From Haliscomenobacter sp040403615 (GTDB lineage Bacteria; Bacteroidota; Bacteroidia; Chitinophagales; Saprospiraceae): 64,000 nt of DNA. The notes below the pieces were generated by a model. That model saw only the letters and a list, made by a program, of their open reading frames with translations. It was not told the origin of the DNA and searched no databases. Positions 32,771 through 41,695 of this stretch are shown piece after piece. The DNA is taken from the NCBI RefSeq assembly GCF_040403615.1, contig NZ_JBBAKG010000018.1:1-64000 (forward strand), given 5' to 3'. Every line of letters begins with the position of its first letter. Position 1 is the first letter of the stretch. A program made the translations under genes and the position numbers.

Positions 32771-34441
32771 ATGAATACCAAGTGCCGCATACTGCTTAGT
32801 TGCCTCTTTTTGTTGCTCAAAACATTCCCCGCCAAAGCCGACAACTACCCCAAAAACCTGAATATCGATGTGTTGCATTACAAATTTGAGCTCAAGCTGT
32901 CGGATGAAAACGATCAGATTTATGGCCGAACCAGCATGCGCATTTTTTTCAAAAAAGATGGACTAGACAATTTGCGCTTTGACCTGGTCAATCAAACGGA
33001 AGCACTGCTGGGCAAGGGCATGATCGTTGATTCGGTTTATGAAATGGCTGCCAAGACAAGCTTCACCCATACCAATAACGAATTGTGGATCAAGCTGTCG
33101 AAACCCTCCACTGCCAATGCCGAAACCCAACTCATCATTGCTTACCACGGAATTCCCGCCGATGGCCTGCGCATTGGGGCCACCAGGTACGGCGATCGCA
33201 GTTTTTTCAACGAAAACTGGCCCAACCGTGCCCGGCATTGGCTGCCCACGATTGATCATCCGTATGAAAAAGCCACAAGTGAATTCCTGGTCAATGCTCC
33301 AAACCATTATCAGGTAGTATCCAATGGCCTGTTGATGGAAGAAACCAACCTGGATGCCACAACCAAACTCACCCACTGGAAGCAAAATGTACCGGTTTCT
33401 TCCTGGTTGTATGTATTGGGCGTAGCCGAGTTTGCGGTGCAATATGTGGGTTGGTTCGACGGCAAATCCATTCAGACCTGGGTGTACAACAAGGATCACG
33501 AAGCAGGTTTTTATGATTTTGCGGAGCCGACCAAACAAGTGATGGGCTTTTTCTCCGATTACGTTGGCCCTTATGTGTATGAGAAAATTGCCAACGTGCA
33601 AACCCCCAGCGTAAAAGGCGGCATGGAAACTTCTTCGGCCATCTTTTACGGAGAGGAACTGGTTGATGGCAAACGTAGTACCCGTCTGCGCAATGTAGTC
33701 ATCCACGAGTTGGCACACCAATGGTTTGGCAATGCGGTCACCGAATCGACCTGGGACGATGCCTGGCTCAGCGAGGGTTTTGCCACCTATTTCACCATGC
33801 TGTTCATCGAGCATGCCTATGGTCGCGAAGAATTTGTAAATCAGTTGCTTGCGGCCAGAAAGACCACTTATGCGGCCTTGGCCAAAGATCCTGGCTACAA
33901 AATCATCGATGACCGCTCGCCCGAAAAAGCTCCGGTTACCAGTGGTTTGACTTACCAAAAAGGTGCCTGGATTTTGCACATGCTGCGCAAAATGATGGGC
34001 GATCAGGCTTTCAATGCGGGCATTCGCGATTATTACCAGCGCTTCATGAATGGCAATGCAACTACCACCGACTTCCGGCTGGCCATGGAAAGGGCTTCGG
34101 GGAAAAACCTGCAACCCTTCTTCAACCAATGGCTGTACCAGGGTGGTTACATTGCGATGAAAGGCTCCTGGAAATACGATGCAGCCAGCAAAATGGTCAA
34201 AATTTCCTTGCAACAAACCCAACCCAGTAGCTATAATTTCGATTTTTCCATCGAAGTCGGATTGTACAAAACCGGAGACCTGCTCCCCGAAATTAGCGTA
34301 CATCCGGTATCTTCCCGAACGATTGAACTCTCTATTCCCGCAGCTACCAAACCCGAAAAAGTACAGCTCGATCCGCAAACCGTGCTGCTGGCAAGCTGGG
34401 AATTTGAAGAGGCCAAACCTTTAAACCCGACCAAAAAATGA
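32771..34441 (+). CDS. M1-family metallopeptidase (aminopeptidase N type)
   Basis: 556 residues with a signal peptide (LFLLLKTFPAKAD). The zinc site is complete: HELAH in NVVIHELAHQWFGNA at about 303 with the second-helix Glu in WLSEGFATYF at about 322. The substrate-binding 'GxMEN' motif appears here as GGMETSS at about 282, a variant seen in compact M1 enzymes. The M1 N-terminal beta-saddle (ISVLHYKFELKLS) and the catalytic thermolysin-like domain are present, while the long C-terminal helical domain of PepN is shortened. The enzyme should trim amino-terminal residues of peptides outside the cytoplasm. The TauE/SafE permease gene overlaps its stop codon by 4 bp (ATGA), showing an operon. 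Confidence 0.9.
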   Translation: MNTKCRILLSCLFLLLKTFPAKADNYPKNLNIDVLHYKFELKLSDENDQIYGRTSMRIFFKKDGLDNLRFDLVNQTEALLGKGMIVDSVYEMAAKTSFTHTNNELWIKLSKPSTANAETQLIIAYHGIPADGLRIGATRYGDRSFFNENWPNRARHWLPTIDHPYEKATSEFLVNAPNHYQVVSNGLLMEETNLDATTKLTHWKQNVPVSSWLYVLGVAEFAVQYVGWFDGKSIQTWVYNKDHEAGFYDFAEPTKQVMGFFSDYVGPYVYEKIANVQTPSVKGGMETSSAIFYGEELVDGKRSTRLRNVVIHELAHQWFGNAVTESTWDDAWLSEGFATYFTMLFIEHAYGREEFVNQLLAARKTTYAALAKDPGYKIIDDRSPEKAPVTSGLTYQKGAWILHMLRKMMGDQAFNAGIRDYYQRFMNGNATTTDFRLAMERASGKNLQPFFNQWLYQGGYIAMKGSWKYDAASKMVKISLQQTQPSSYNFDFSIEVGLYKTGDLLPEISVHPVSSRTIELSIPAATKPEKVQLDPQTVLLASWEFEEAKPLNPTKK

Positions 34442-35316
34442 TCACACTTATCTGGATTGCCCTGGCCATACTCACCGTAGTATTTAGCGCAGTATTGATC
34501 AGCGATGTCAACAAACACAAAGACCAACTCGAAGACAGCAGTTGGCTCAAAACCGGCTTGATCGGCTTTGTAGTGAATTTCTTCGACGTACTGGGCATTG
34601 GCGCATTTGCCCCCCAAACGGCTTTGCTGAAATTCACCAAACAAACCGAAGACCGGCTCTTGCCTGGCACCATGAATGTGGCCAACACCATTCCGGTTTT
34701 GATTCAAGCTTTGATTTTCATTACGGTCATCAAAGTAGAACCAATTACCCTGGTGTTGATGCTGGCCTCAGCAGCAGCTGGCGCGATTTTGGGGGTTGGG
34801 GTGGTAGCCAAACTGCCCGAGAAAACACTTCGTTTGGTGATGGGTTGCGCGCTGCTGGTTACCGCAAGTTTTATGTTGGCCCGCAACATGGAATGGATAC
34901 AGGGTGGAGGTACCGCCATTGGCTTGCAAGGTGGCAAGTTGATCCTTGCGGTAGTGGCCAATTTTGTACTTGGCGCTTTGATGACGGTGGGCATTGGCCT
35001 TTATGCGCCTTGTATGGCACTGGTATTTGCGTTGGGCATGTCACCTCAGGTGGCTTTTCCGATCATGATGGGTTCCTGCGCATTCTTGATGCCTCCTGCT
35101 TCCATCCGGTTTATCCGCGAAGGAGCTTACAACCGCAAGGCTGCGGTGGGCATGGCCATACCAAGCATTTTTGCGGTGCTGATTGCTGCTTTTATTGTCA
35201 AATCCTTGCCCATGGTGGCCCTGCGTTGGGTCGTTATTGTGGTGATTTTGTATACCGCAGGTGTGATGTTGAGGGCTGGAATGCGCGATAAAGGATTCAA
35301 CAAAATGGACAATTAG
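34438..35316 (+). CDS. TSUP-family permease (sulfite exporter TauE/SafE type)
   Basis: 292 residues, start ATG overlapping the M1 peptidase stop codon (ATGA). Eight hydrophobic helices are visible, for example at about 4-22, 108-124 (TLVLMLASAAAGAILGVGV), 140-156, 162-182 (LILAVVANFVLGALMT), 190-208 and 262-282. The characteristic repeated 'G..LG.G' glycine pattern (AGAILGVGVVAKLP and FVLGALMTVGIGLYAP) fits the TSUP (TauE/SafE) fold. Members move sulfite, sulfonates or related anions. The substrate is open, and co-transcription with an extracytoplasmic peptidase does not point to a specific one. A possible terminator is not obvious in 35317-35398. Confidence 0.8.
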   Translation: MITLIWIALAILTVVFSAVLISDVNKHKDQLEDSSWLKTGLIGFVVNFFDVLGIGAFAPQTALLKFTKQTEDRLLPGTMNVANTIPVLIQALIFITVIKVEPITLVLMLASAAAGAILGVGVVAKLPEKTLRLVMGCALLVTASFMLARNMEWIQGGGTAIGLQGGKLILAVVANFVLGALMTVGIGLYAPCMALVFALGMSPQVAFPIMMGSCAFLMPPASIRFIREGAYNRKAAVGMAIPSIFAVLIAAFIVKSLPMVALRWVVIVVILYTAGVMLRAGMRDKGFNKMDN

Positions 35317-35398
35317 CCATTTCTTTCCAATACGCCCCTTATTGCTCTACGCATTTTGACTTTTCGCTTCTCTGCGAAAGTTATCAGAGATAAAAATT

Positions 35399-35630
35399 TC
35401 AACATTCATTGAGAAATTCCGTTAGAGTTTGAAGTTTATGATTTTTTTTACGGGCTTGTTGCACTTCATTTAGTGCCTCTTTAATGCCTACTAATACCTC
35501 TAATTTGCGTTTGATCTCCTCGTATTCTTTTTGGAAAGAGTAGCCAATCGCTCATCGGTATCTGAACAGCGATTTGATTGCCTGAAGCATCGGTGATGTA
35601 ATTCAAATTGAGCATATAATCAGATGTCAT
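35399..35630 (-). pseudogene. Frameshifted antitoxin-like gene
   Basis: The frame starting at 35630 reads MTSDYMLNLNYITDASGNQI, AVQIPMSDW, then goes out of frame. One nucleotide later the +1 frame resumes with FQKEYEEIKRKLEVLVGIKE, ALNEVQQARKKNHKL and ends TLTEFLNEC. Joined, it is the usual form of small Bacteroidota antitoxin-type proteins ('..YITD..G..VAVQ.P...W......Y......L......L......A..K......L..FL.E'). The total length of 232 nt is one more than a multiple of three, fitting a single-base insertion. No RelE- or PIN-type toxin gene follows. The frameshift could be natural decay or a base-call error. Confidence 0.6.
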
Positions 35631-35792
35631 GGTTTTCAAACAAAAAAAGTAGTTATTTCAATGAAAAACAAGTCATTTTTTTGAATAGGCATATTGGATG
35701 GAGAAAGTCATGACCTGCACATTGATGCAAGCTCTTTCGCCCAACTAGCAATCAAATGAAAAGTTCGTACCCAAACCTAACATTCCCCATCC

Positions 35793-36020
35793 TCAAGGAT
35801 TAAAAAGCTCATCAATGGATTGCTGCAAATCGCGGGTATTCTCTTCCGAGAAGGGTACCGTATAATTTTCATTCCCCATTTCTCCCGGAATAAAAGGCGC
35901 TGCATTGAGTCCTGAGCCAGCAGAGGCACTCAACAAATTGGCTACCGTTTGCAATACCGCCGGATCCTGGGTTTCCAGAATTTGATTGATGACCAATAGT
36001 TTGAGTGCCTTGAGCTCCAT
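35793..36020 (-). CDS. Small hypothetical protein, antitoxin-like
   Basis: 75 residues beginning MELKALKLLVINQILETQDP, a helical start common to the small antitoxin components of addiction modules, then a low-complexity stretch SASAGSGLNA and FIPGEMGNENYTVPF. It starts 8 bp after the di-haem cytochrome gene on the same strand, so it is probably read from the same transcript. No toxin partner is adjacent; the next element is the frameshifted antitoxin-like gene. The function is not established. Confidence 0.5.
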   Translation of the reverse strand: MELKALKLLVINQILETQDPAVLQTVANLLSASAGSGLNAAPFIPGEMGNENYTVPFSEENTRDLQQSIDELFNP

Positions 36021-36028
36021 ATTTGTGT

Positions 36029-37141
36029 TTATTTACAATCCCCTTTCAGATCGGCAATCCAGTCTCGAATCAGTTCAACCGCTTCTTGGTGCACCATCAC
36101 CCGCCCAATTTCGGGCATCATGACTCCTGGATCGGTTTTCTCCATGCGGTACAACAAGATCGAAGATTCGGGATGGCCAGGTACTATACCGTATTGGCGC
36201 CCGCCCGAACCTTTGCCCGCAGCCACCGGAGGCTTACATACCCCCCAATGCGTGGGGTCAGCCTGATCAGCTTGCAAATACAGCCCCGAGCTGTGCGCAG
36301 GGCCTTGTGGGTGGTGGCAGTGGCCACAATTGACATCCAAATAAGCCCTGGCCCGCGCATCCAAAGAACCACTTTTGGGGTCGTTCCAGGATGCCAGTTT
36401 GGCAAACTGTTTGCCGTAATCCCCTGTCGCCAAGTAACCTGCTTTTTGCCAGCGGCTCAGTTGATTTTCGGTTTTTCCGTCCGGATACCGCAGTGCTTTG
36501 TTCAAGTTGGCCACTTTGGGGCCAATGGGCTGAATGCTTTCATTGCGATTGTGGCAACTCTTGCATTGCGTTTTATTCGGAACTACGTATTCAATGCGCT
36601 GTTTGCGCCCTTTTTCATCCTGCCAGCTCACTGGCTTAAAATCACCCACGATGTTCAAGTCAGCATCGTGTTCTAGCTCATCCCATACGTAGGTGAAAGC
36701 CTGCCACTCTCCTTTTATCTTCATCAGAAGCCGGGTTTCAATCAAGTCCCAATTCTTTTCAGGTTGCTTGAAATCAGCAGGATAGTAGAAGTTTTTGATC
36801 AACACTGCTTGATCCGGAAATTCCAGACGACCTTCATCGTTTACGCTGGCTTTTTCACCTTTGGGCATCCACACAAAGCGCGATTTATGCGCGTAGTCGG
36901 TAAACAATGGCGTGATCAATTCGTAGGGCAGAACGCCAGCGTTGGGTTTCAACTCACTTTGAATGCCTTTGAAAAAAGCGTATGCTGACAGCTTTGGAAA
37001 AGGGGCTTTGTTCGCATCAAAACGAACTGGTCCGCTTACCAGTAAGCCTTCTTTAGTAGGCCCTTGATTTTGGCAATTGTTCAACAAGAGCCAACTCAGA
37101 AGCAAGATGCTTCCCATCCAGATTTTGTTAGGCTTGATCAT
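36029..37141 (-). CDS. SO2930-family di-haem c-type cytochrome
   Basis: 370 residues from the Met of MIKPNKIWMGSILLL; a Met four codons earlier overlaps the preceding gene and is less likely. A lipoprotein-type signal (SWLLLNNC) is followed by two CxxCH sites: CKSCHN at about 200 and CGHCHH at about 290. Between them lie the family's conserved blocks YVWDELEHDADLNIVG and LEFPDQAVLIKNFYYPADF. Distal Met and aromatic positions (GRVMVHQEAVELIRDWI) are typical. The upstream gene (37144-38322) is the parallel beta-helix protein that partners this cytochrome in many genomes (the TIGR03805/TIGR03806 pair); stop and start are only 2 bp apart. The pair is exported, function unknown. Confidence 0.85.
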   Translation of the reverse strand: MIKPNKIWMGSILLLSWLLLNNCQNQGPTKEGLLVSGPVRFDANKAPFPKLSAYAFFKGIQSELKPNAGVLPYELITPLFTDYAHKSRFVWMPKGEKASVNDEGRLEFPDQAVLIKNFYYPADFKQPEKNWDLIETRLLMKIKGEWQAFTYVWDELEHDADLNIVGDFKPVSWQDEKGRKQRIEYVVPNKTQCKSCHNRNESIQPIGPKVANLNKALRYPDGKTENQLSRWQKAGYLATGDYGKQFAKLASWNDPKSGSLDARARAYLDVNCGHCHHPQGPAHSSGLYLQADQADPTHWGVCKPPVAAGKGSGGRQYGIVPGHPESSILLYRMEKTDPGVMMPEIGRVMVHQEAVELIRDWIADLKGDCK

Positions 37142-37143
37142 GG

Positions 37144-38322
37144 TTACTTGCACTGGTAAGGTTTGAGGTTGGTCTGAATGTTTTTGAAGTCATTGGCCGC
37201 ATCCAAGTTAGCAAAACGCAGGCCGTTTTGAGGCTGATCGATGCAGATATTCATCGGGTTTGCACCTTTGGGCTTTTTATCATCGAGGATTCCATCGTAC
37301 AGGATGTCTTGTGGTCTTCCTCGAAAATAAACGTTGACCATTTTCCCAAAATCTTTGGTCAAATCAGGAATGGTGGCTTTGCGTTCAAAATGGTTGTCGT
37401 GCAATTTGATGTCGTAAGTATATGGATCATAGTTTTTGTCGTCCCATTTCAACTGGGTCATGTGGTAACTGGCAATGGCCGCACCCATGGTTTTGTGGCC
37501 GATTACCTCATTTTTGTAAACTTCCACGTCTTTTGCCGCCAAAAAAATCAGGCCAGTACCTGGTGCAACAGTCGCTACAATATTGCCTTCTGGCGCAAAG
37601 TTGCGGTGGTTGTTGCGCAGGATTTTGTTGTGGTGAATTTTGCAAGACTTGCCATTGCCAGCAGGCAAACCCGGCAAGTCAAACACCAAAATGCCACCGG
37701 TATTCTGTTCTGATCGACAATAGCGCACTTCAGCATTGGTGCAGTTTTCGATTTCGATGCCCGCTACATTTTCGTGGGCATAGGAGTTGATAACCAGCAC
37801 ATTGCGCGATTGCCCAACGTAAATTCCTGCATCTGAAGCAAATGAGGCTTCGCATTTGTCGATCAGTACCCCGTCGCAACCAACGGGATAAAGACCATAA
37901 CCACCGTTGGCCGCTTTGGCTCCGCCGCTCCAGGTGGTTTTCACATTGCGCAGGGTAATGTTTTTGGCATCCTGGATGCGAATGGCGTCACCCTTGGAAT
38001 CAATTACGGTCAGGTCTTGCACCAGGACAGAATCTGCGGTGATTCTCAATCCTTCTGCCCCTGCTTTTTGACCCAAAAAGGAAAGAATGGTTTTGTCCTT
38101 CCCCGCACCTTGAATCGTCACACCCTTGACCCCATCCAAGAGCAATGGACGGTCAAAATAATGCGTTCCCGCAGGGATTTTTATCACGTCCCCAGGTTTG
38201 GCATTGATGAGTTGGGTTTGAATGTCTGTATACAATGCGGTATCCGGAGCATGTATTTCGGCTGGTTGGTTACTGCAAGCGGCACAAATTGCAATGAGCA
38301 AGGCGATCTGAAAAAATTTCAT
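37144..38322 (-). CDS. Parallel beta-helix lipoprotein, partner of SO2930-type cytochrome
   Basis: 392 residues with a lipobox IALLIAICAAC at about 15 (Cys). Pectate-lyase-like right-handed beta-helix coils repeat from about 45 to 270: KIPAGTHYFDRPLLLDGVKG, ITLRNVKTTWSGGAKAANGG, DAGIYVGQSRNVLVINSYAH, GIEIENCTNAEVRYCRS, GGILVFDLPGLPAGNGKSCK. Short coils of 22-24 residues with Asn/Gly turns are seen in this family. No Asp triad of a polysaccharide lyase is recognisable, so no enzyme activity is claimed. The di-haem cytochrome gene follows after 2 bp. The pair is known from Shewanella (SO_2929/SO_2930) and other bacteria; the partnership is established, its role is not. Confidence 0.8.
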   Translation of the reverse strand: MKFFQIALLIAICAACSNQPAEIHAPDTALYTDIQTQLINAKPGDVIKIPAGTHYFDRPLLLDGVKGVTIQGAGKDKTILSFLGQKAGAEGLRITADSVLVQDLTVIDSKGDAIRIQDAKNITLRNVKTTWSGGAKAANGGYGLYPVGCDGVLIDKCEASFASDAGIYVGQSRNVLVINSYAHENVAGIEIENCTNAEVRYCRSEQNTGGILVFDLPGLPAGNGKSCKIHHNKILRNNHRNFAPEGNIVATVAPGTGLIFLAAKDVEVYKNEVIGHKTMGAAIASYHMTQLKWDDKNYDPYTYDIKLHDNHFERKATIPDLTKDFGKMVNVYFRGRPQDILYDGILDDKKPKGANPMNICIDQPQNGLRFANLDAANDFKNIQTNLKPYQCK

Positions 38323-38452
38323 GTATTTCGTTTTTGACGATGGTTAGAGCAGGTCTTAGGTTTACCAAAGGCGAAAACGAAGATAAAAAAACTCTGGGAT
38401 TGGAATGCACATGTGAAAAAAAGTCGCGTAGTGCCGACCCAAATATTCCAAA

Positions 38453-39106
38453 TCAATCCAAATACACCCCGGCATAACCATACATGGCCAGAATCCCCCC
38501 TACAGGAATGCCTTGCACCCAGGTAGCCAACTCTTTAGGGTCGTTGTTCAACAATTCGGCCCAATCTTTTTTGAAGCGATTCAACCAACTTAAAGGACTG
38601 GCATCGGGGCCAAAGCAGCATTTGTACAGCGAGCCAACGTAAGCATAAGTGGAGGCATTTTCTTCGCCCTCAAATCCAACACCCTCGTAAAAACGCATAC
38701 CCTCTCCATTGGAAGCCAGTACCTGCTGGTAGTAGAGGCCATTTTGCAAACCCCACTCCACAAACAACAAGCGAGCGCTGCTGCCAGGGGAAACCAGCAA
38801 TGCCAAATAATCTCCAGGCTCGTCCATGGGACTGAGGTAAATGGTGAAACAATTGAATTGAAGAACTGTCAGGTCTTGAAAATTAGCCTCTTGCGCAAAG
38901 ACCGGAAACTGCGCCTCTGCTTTTTCAATAAAGAGATGCTCAACATTTCCCGGCGCACGTTGCTGGTTTTTGATGCTTTGTAGCTTTAATTTTTCTGCGA
39001 GGAAGGAAGGTATTTCAGGAATGCCGCTTAGGCTGACTACGGGCTCAGCAGTACAGGAGCTGATGCAGAATACCAGTATGGCAAAATAGAAAATTGGATT
39101 TCGCAT
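38453..39106 (-). CDS. Hypothetical lipoprotein
   Basis: 217 residues with the lipobox LVFCISSC (Cys at about 18). The mature part is acidic and aromatic (QFNCFTIYLSPMDEPGDYLA, EGMRFYEGVGFEGEENASTY, VGSLYKCCFGPDASPLSWL), with several Cys in a CC pair and elsewhere. No family is recognised. The neighbouring genes (the beta-helix operon and an alpha/beta hydrolase) give no functional hint. Upstream region 39107-39290 contains no gene. Confidence 0.55.
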   Translation of the reverse strand: MRNPIFYFAILVFCISSCTAEPVVSLSGIPEIPSFLAEKLKLQSIKNQQRAPGNVEHLFIEKAEAQFPVFAQEANFQDLTVLQFNCFTIYLSPMDEPGDYLALLVSPGSSARLLFVEWGLQNGLYYQQVLASNGEGMRFYEGVGFEGEENASTYAYVGSLYKCCFGPDASPLSWLNRFKKDWAELLNNDPKELATWVQGIPVGGILAMYGYAGVYLD

Positions 39107-39290
39107 GGCGTCTAGCGTTTTGGTTCAGGGCGAAATTAAACGCAAAGCGCCATGCGAAAAACGACAGACCTACCCATCAAGTACCCGGGCAGATAGTCGT
39201 AAGGGTTCTTTTAACCTACACTTATATTATTGATTGTCATTAGAATAAAAAATTATTCCTTCTAAACAAAGTACCTGTTCTTCAGAAAAT

Positions 39291-40157
39291 CTAGGGCTTC
39301 CCTATGGCATGAAGTATCACCTGACGGGTTTCGTCCTTATTGAAAAATGGAATCAAATGCCCTGCTTTTGGCATCACGTGCATATCCAACATATTGCTGG
39401 GGATGTTTTTCTTGCTGAAATCAATGTTAATGGGGGGGGCGAGATCATCTTTCATGCCGTGCAAATGAGTAATGGGTTTTGAAAGAGAATGCCAACCCGG
39501 TTGTATTTTGGCCAATTCATCTGCATGCGAAAATTTCTCAGAGCCAGATGTTCTCCAGGCACCTGAAAGCATCCAGCGCGTAGCTTTCCAAATACCGATG
39601 TAGGAAAACCAAAATATTTTCTCATGCTCAGGATCATTGACTGGGGCGAGCATAATCACCGATTGGACATGATCGGGGTAGTCCATCTCCGTTTTGGCCA
39701 CAATGGGGCCACCATAAGAATGTCCTACCAAAATTACTTTACGTCCTGCGTACTGATCAATGATTGTTTTGATGGCTTTGGCTTGATCTGCAATAGAAGT
39801 CATGGCTTTTCCATACATGGAATGTCCATACCCCGGACGATCAACCGCCACAACCAATGCCCGATCCAACAGGGCAGAATCAGCGAGATAACCGTAAAAA
39901 TCGCTACCAGAACCGGGAGCTCCGTGTACGAACATCACCACTGGTGCATCATCTTTTAGCGAAGCACGCTTTGTTTCTACCCAATGCAACTGATTATCCA
40001 GGTAAGGAGTAGTACGAATTTTTACCGGAATATTTCGCTTCTTGAAATAGGCAAGCGTTTGCTTGTCTGAGTAACGAAACCCTGATTGCATGTTGTACAC
40101 GATAAATCCGACTATAAGGATGCCAAGTCCCAATAAAATGCGTCCAAAAAGTTTCAT
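39291..40157 (-). CDS. Alpha/beta-fold hydrolase with N-terminal membrane anchor
   Basis: 288 residues. A single N-terminal hydrophobic segment (LGLGILIVGFIVYNM) anchors the protein. The hydrolase fold shows the oxyanion loop HGAPGSGSDFYGY at about 78, the nucleophile elbow GHSYGG (Ser at about 147) and the catalytic His in AGHLIPFF near 265, with the Asp probably in HGMKDDLAPP at about 237. It is a serine hydrolase, probably esterase- or lipase-like; the substrate is unknown. It is divergent from the dioxygenase gene (40339), so a shared promoter region of about 180 bp lies between them. Confidence 0.8.
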   Translation of the reverse strand: MKLFGRILLGLGILIVGFIVYNMQSGFRYSDKQTLAYFKKRNIPVKIRTTPYLDNQLHWVETKRASLKDDAPVVMFVHGAPGSGSDFYGYLADSALLDRALVVAVDRPGYGHSMYGKAMTSIADQAKAIKTIIDQYAGRKVILVGHSYGGPIVAKTEMDYPDHVQSVIMLAPVNDPEHEKIFWFSYIGIWKATRWMLSGAWRTSGSEKFSHADELAKIQPGWHSLSKPITHLHGMKDDLAPPINIDFSKKNIPSNMLDMHVMPKAGHLIPFFNKDETRQVILHAIGKP

Positions 40158-40338
40158 AACGGTGACTTTAGGTGGGTGAAAAGTAACTCAAAGAGAATGC
40201 GTTAAAATCGCATTTGGTTTAAATAATGAAAAAATTCCATTGCTTTACTTTTGCATTTTGATGAAATGGGGGTTTTGAAATTCAATGTATATACAACTAA
40301 TTTTCGACCCTTGGTGTTTTCATCAAAACGACTTGCTC

Positions 40339-41220
40339 ATGCACCGCAAGACATTCATTAAAACCGTATCTGGAATTGCCGCTATGATGACCATGGGATC
40401 TTTTCAAAACTTCCGCGATGACTTGGAAGAACAAGACGTAAAAATGCCGCTCTTGTTTTTAGGGCATGGTTCGCCCATGAACGGCATCGAAGACAATATA
40501 TTCAGCAACCAGTGGAAAAAACTGGCTGCTGACATTCCAGTCCCAAAGGCGGTGCTGGTTGTTTCTGCGCATTGGCTTACCCGAGGCACCCATGTTACGG
40601 CGATGCCAAACCCACGCACCATCCACGATTTTGGGGGATTTCCCAAAGCTTTATTTGATGTGCAGTATCCGGCACCTGGCGATCCGATACTGGCTGAAGC
40701 GACCAGCAAAATAATCACCAAAACTACCGTTGGTCTCGATCACGAATGGGGCCTCGACCATGGCACCTGGACTGTTATTCGACACATGTATCCTGAGGCC
40801 AATATTCCAGTGCTGCAATTGAGCATCGACTATTACAAATCACCGCAATACCACTATGAATTGATCCAGGAATTGGCGGAGCTGCGCAAAAAAGGCGTAC
40901 TCATTGTGGGCAGTGGCAACATGGTACACAATCTGGGTATGGCCGCCTTTGATCGCATCAAGGAGGAATCTTATGGTTATGATTGGGCTTGGGAAATGAA
41001 CGATGTGTTCAAAAAGCACATCTCAGAAGGCGATCACCAACCCTTGATTCAATACGAAAGTTTGAACAAATCAGCAAAGTTGGCCATTCCAACTCCAGAT
41101 CACTATTATCCCTTGTTGTACATTCTTGGGTTGCAGGACAAAAAAAATGACCCCGTTCAGTTTTTCAACGACAAAGCAGTGGGGGGCTCTTTGACGATGA
41201 CTTCGGTAAAATTGGGGTAA
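40339..41220 (+). CDS. 4,5-DOPA dioxygenase-type extradiol dioxygenase (LigB family)
   Basis: 293 residues from the Met of MHRKTFIKTVSGIAAMM; an upstream in-frame Met at 40285 gives an N-terminus foreign to the family. The N-terminus has a Tat-like or other signal stretch. The iron/zinc site of the LigB fold is built from His in LFLGHGSPMN, His in VVSAHWLTRG, His in DHEWGLDHGTW and Glu/His in VGSGNMVHN. The enzyme opens catechol rings between C4 and C5 (DOPA dioxygenase YgiD type), or belongs to the wider class III extradiol group. A -7-like box TACTTTTG is at 40246-40253. Possible metal-dependent, cytosolic or exported; signal type is not settled. Confidence 0.85.
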   Translation: MHRKTFIKTVSGIAAMMTMGSFQNFRDDLEEQDVKMPLLFLGHGSPMNGIEDNIFSNQWKKLAADIPVPKAVLVVSAHWLTRGTHVTAMPNPRTIHDFGGFPKALFDVQYPAPGDPILAEATSKIITKTTVGLDHEWGLDHGTWTVIRHMYPEANIPVLQLSIDYYKSPQYHYELIQELAELRKKGVLIVGSGNMVHNLGMAAFDRIKEESYGYDWAWEMNDVFKKHISEGDHQPLIQYESLNKSAKLAIPTPDHYYPLLYILGLQDKKNDPVQFFNDKAVGGSLTMTSVKLG

Positions 41221-41249
41221 TAGTCATGGTTTTTATCCTCAAATTTCTC

Positions 41250-41257
41250 TATTTTTG
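41250..41257 (+). promoter_or_regulatory. Possible -7 box of xisH-xisI
   Basis: TATTTTTG fits TAnnTTTG, 24 nt before the xisH start codon. A -33 is not clear. Confidence 0.35.
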
Positions 41258-41281
41258 GCAGTGCAATAATACTCGTAATGT

Positions 41282-41695
41282 ATGGCAAGAGATATTGTTC
41301 ATGAAATCATCCGTGAAGTATTGGTTAACGAAGGATGGATCATCACTCAAGATCCGTATGTACTAAAAGATTATGACCCTGATTGGGAGATCGATTTTGG
41401 AGCAGAAAAAATTATCGCAGCTGAAAAAGGCCCCGAGAAAATTGCAGTTGAGGCCAAAAGTTATTTAGGTCTTTCATTTGCCTACGAATTTCATCAAATT
41501 CTGGGTCAACACCTAAACTATAGATCTGGCCTCAATAGATTGGAACCAGATCGAACACTTTATCTAGCAGTACCAAGAGAGGTATTTGATCTTGAATTTA
41601 ACCGAATTGGAATTTCCAATTCTATTGAAGATTATCACCTTCGTTATTTCATTTTTAATGAATTGACAAAAACCATCATCCAATGGAAACATTAA
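41282..41695 (+). CDS. XisH-family protein (PD-(D/E)XK-like)
   Basis: 137 residues, starting MARDIVHEIIREVLVNEGWI. The family signature ITQDPY, then DWEIDFGAEKIIAAEKG and IAVEAKSYLGLSFAYEFHQI is complete. The E-x-K at 57-59 (VEAK) preceded by an acidic residue fits the PD-(D/E)XK nuclease clan that includes PF08814. XisH and XisI were described as controlling factors for excision of the fdxN element during heterocyst formation in cyanobacteria; they are widespread in other cyanobacteria and some Bacteroidota without that element. The xisI gene overlaps by 13 bp. No site-specific recombinase (XisF) is nearby, so an excision role is not supported; a nuclease-inhibitor type module is a possible alternative. 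Confidence 0.9.
   Translation: MARDIVHEIIREVLVNEGWIITQDPYVLKDYDPDWEIDFGAEKIIAAEKGPEKIAVEAKSYLGLSFAYEFHQILGQHLNYRSGLNRLEPDRTLYLAVPREVFDLEFNRIGISNSIEDYHLRYFIFNELTKTIIQWKH

Noticed and set aside
32963..34378. 471-codon minus-strand ORF opposite the M1 peptidase
   Set aside because: Its peptide has no recognisable domains, while the plus strand carries the full HELAH zinc-site protein.
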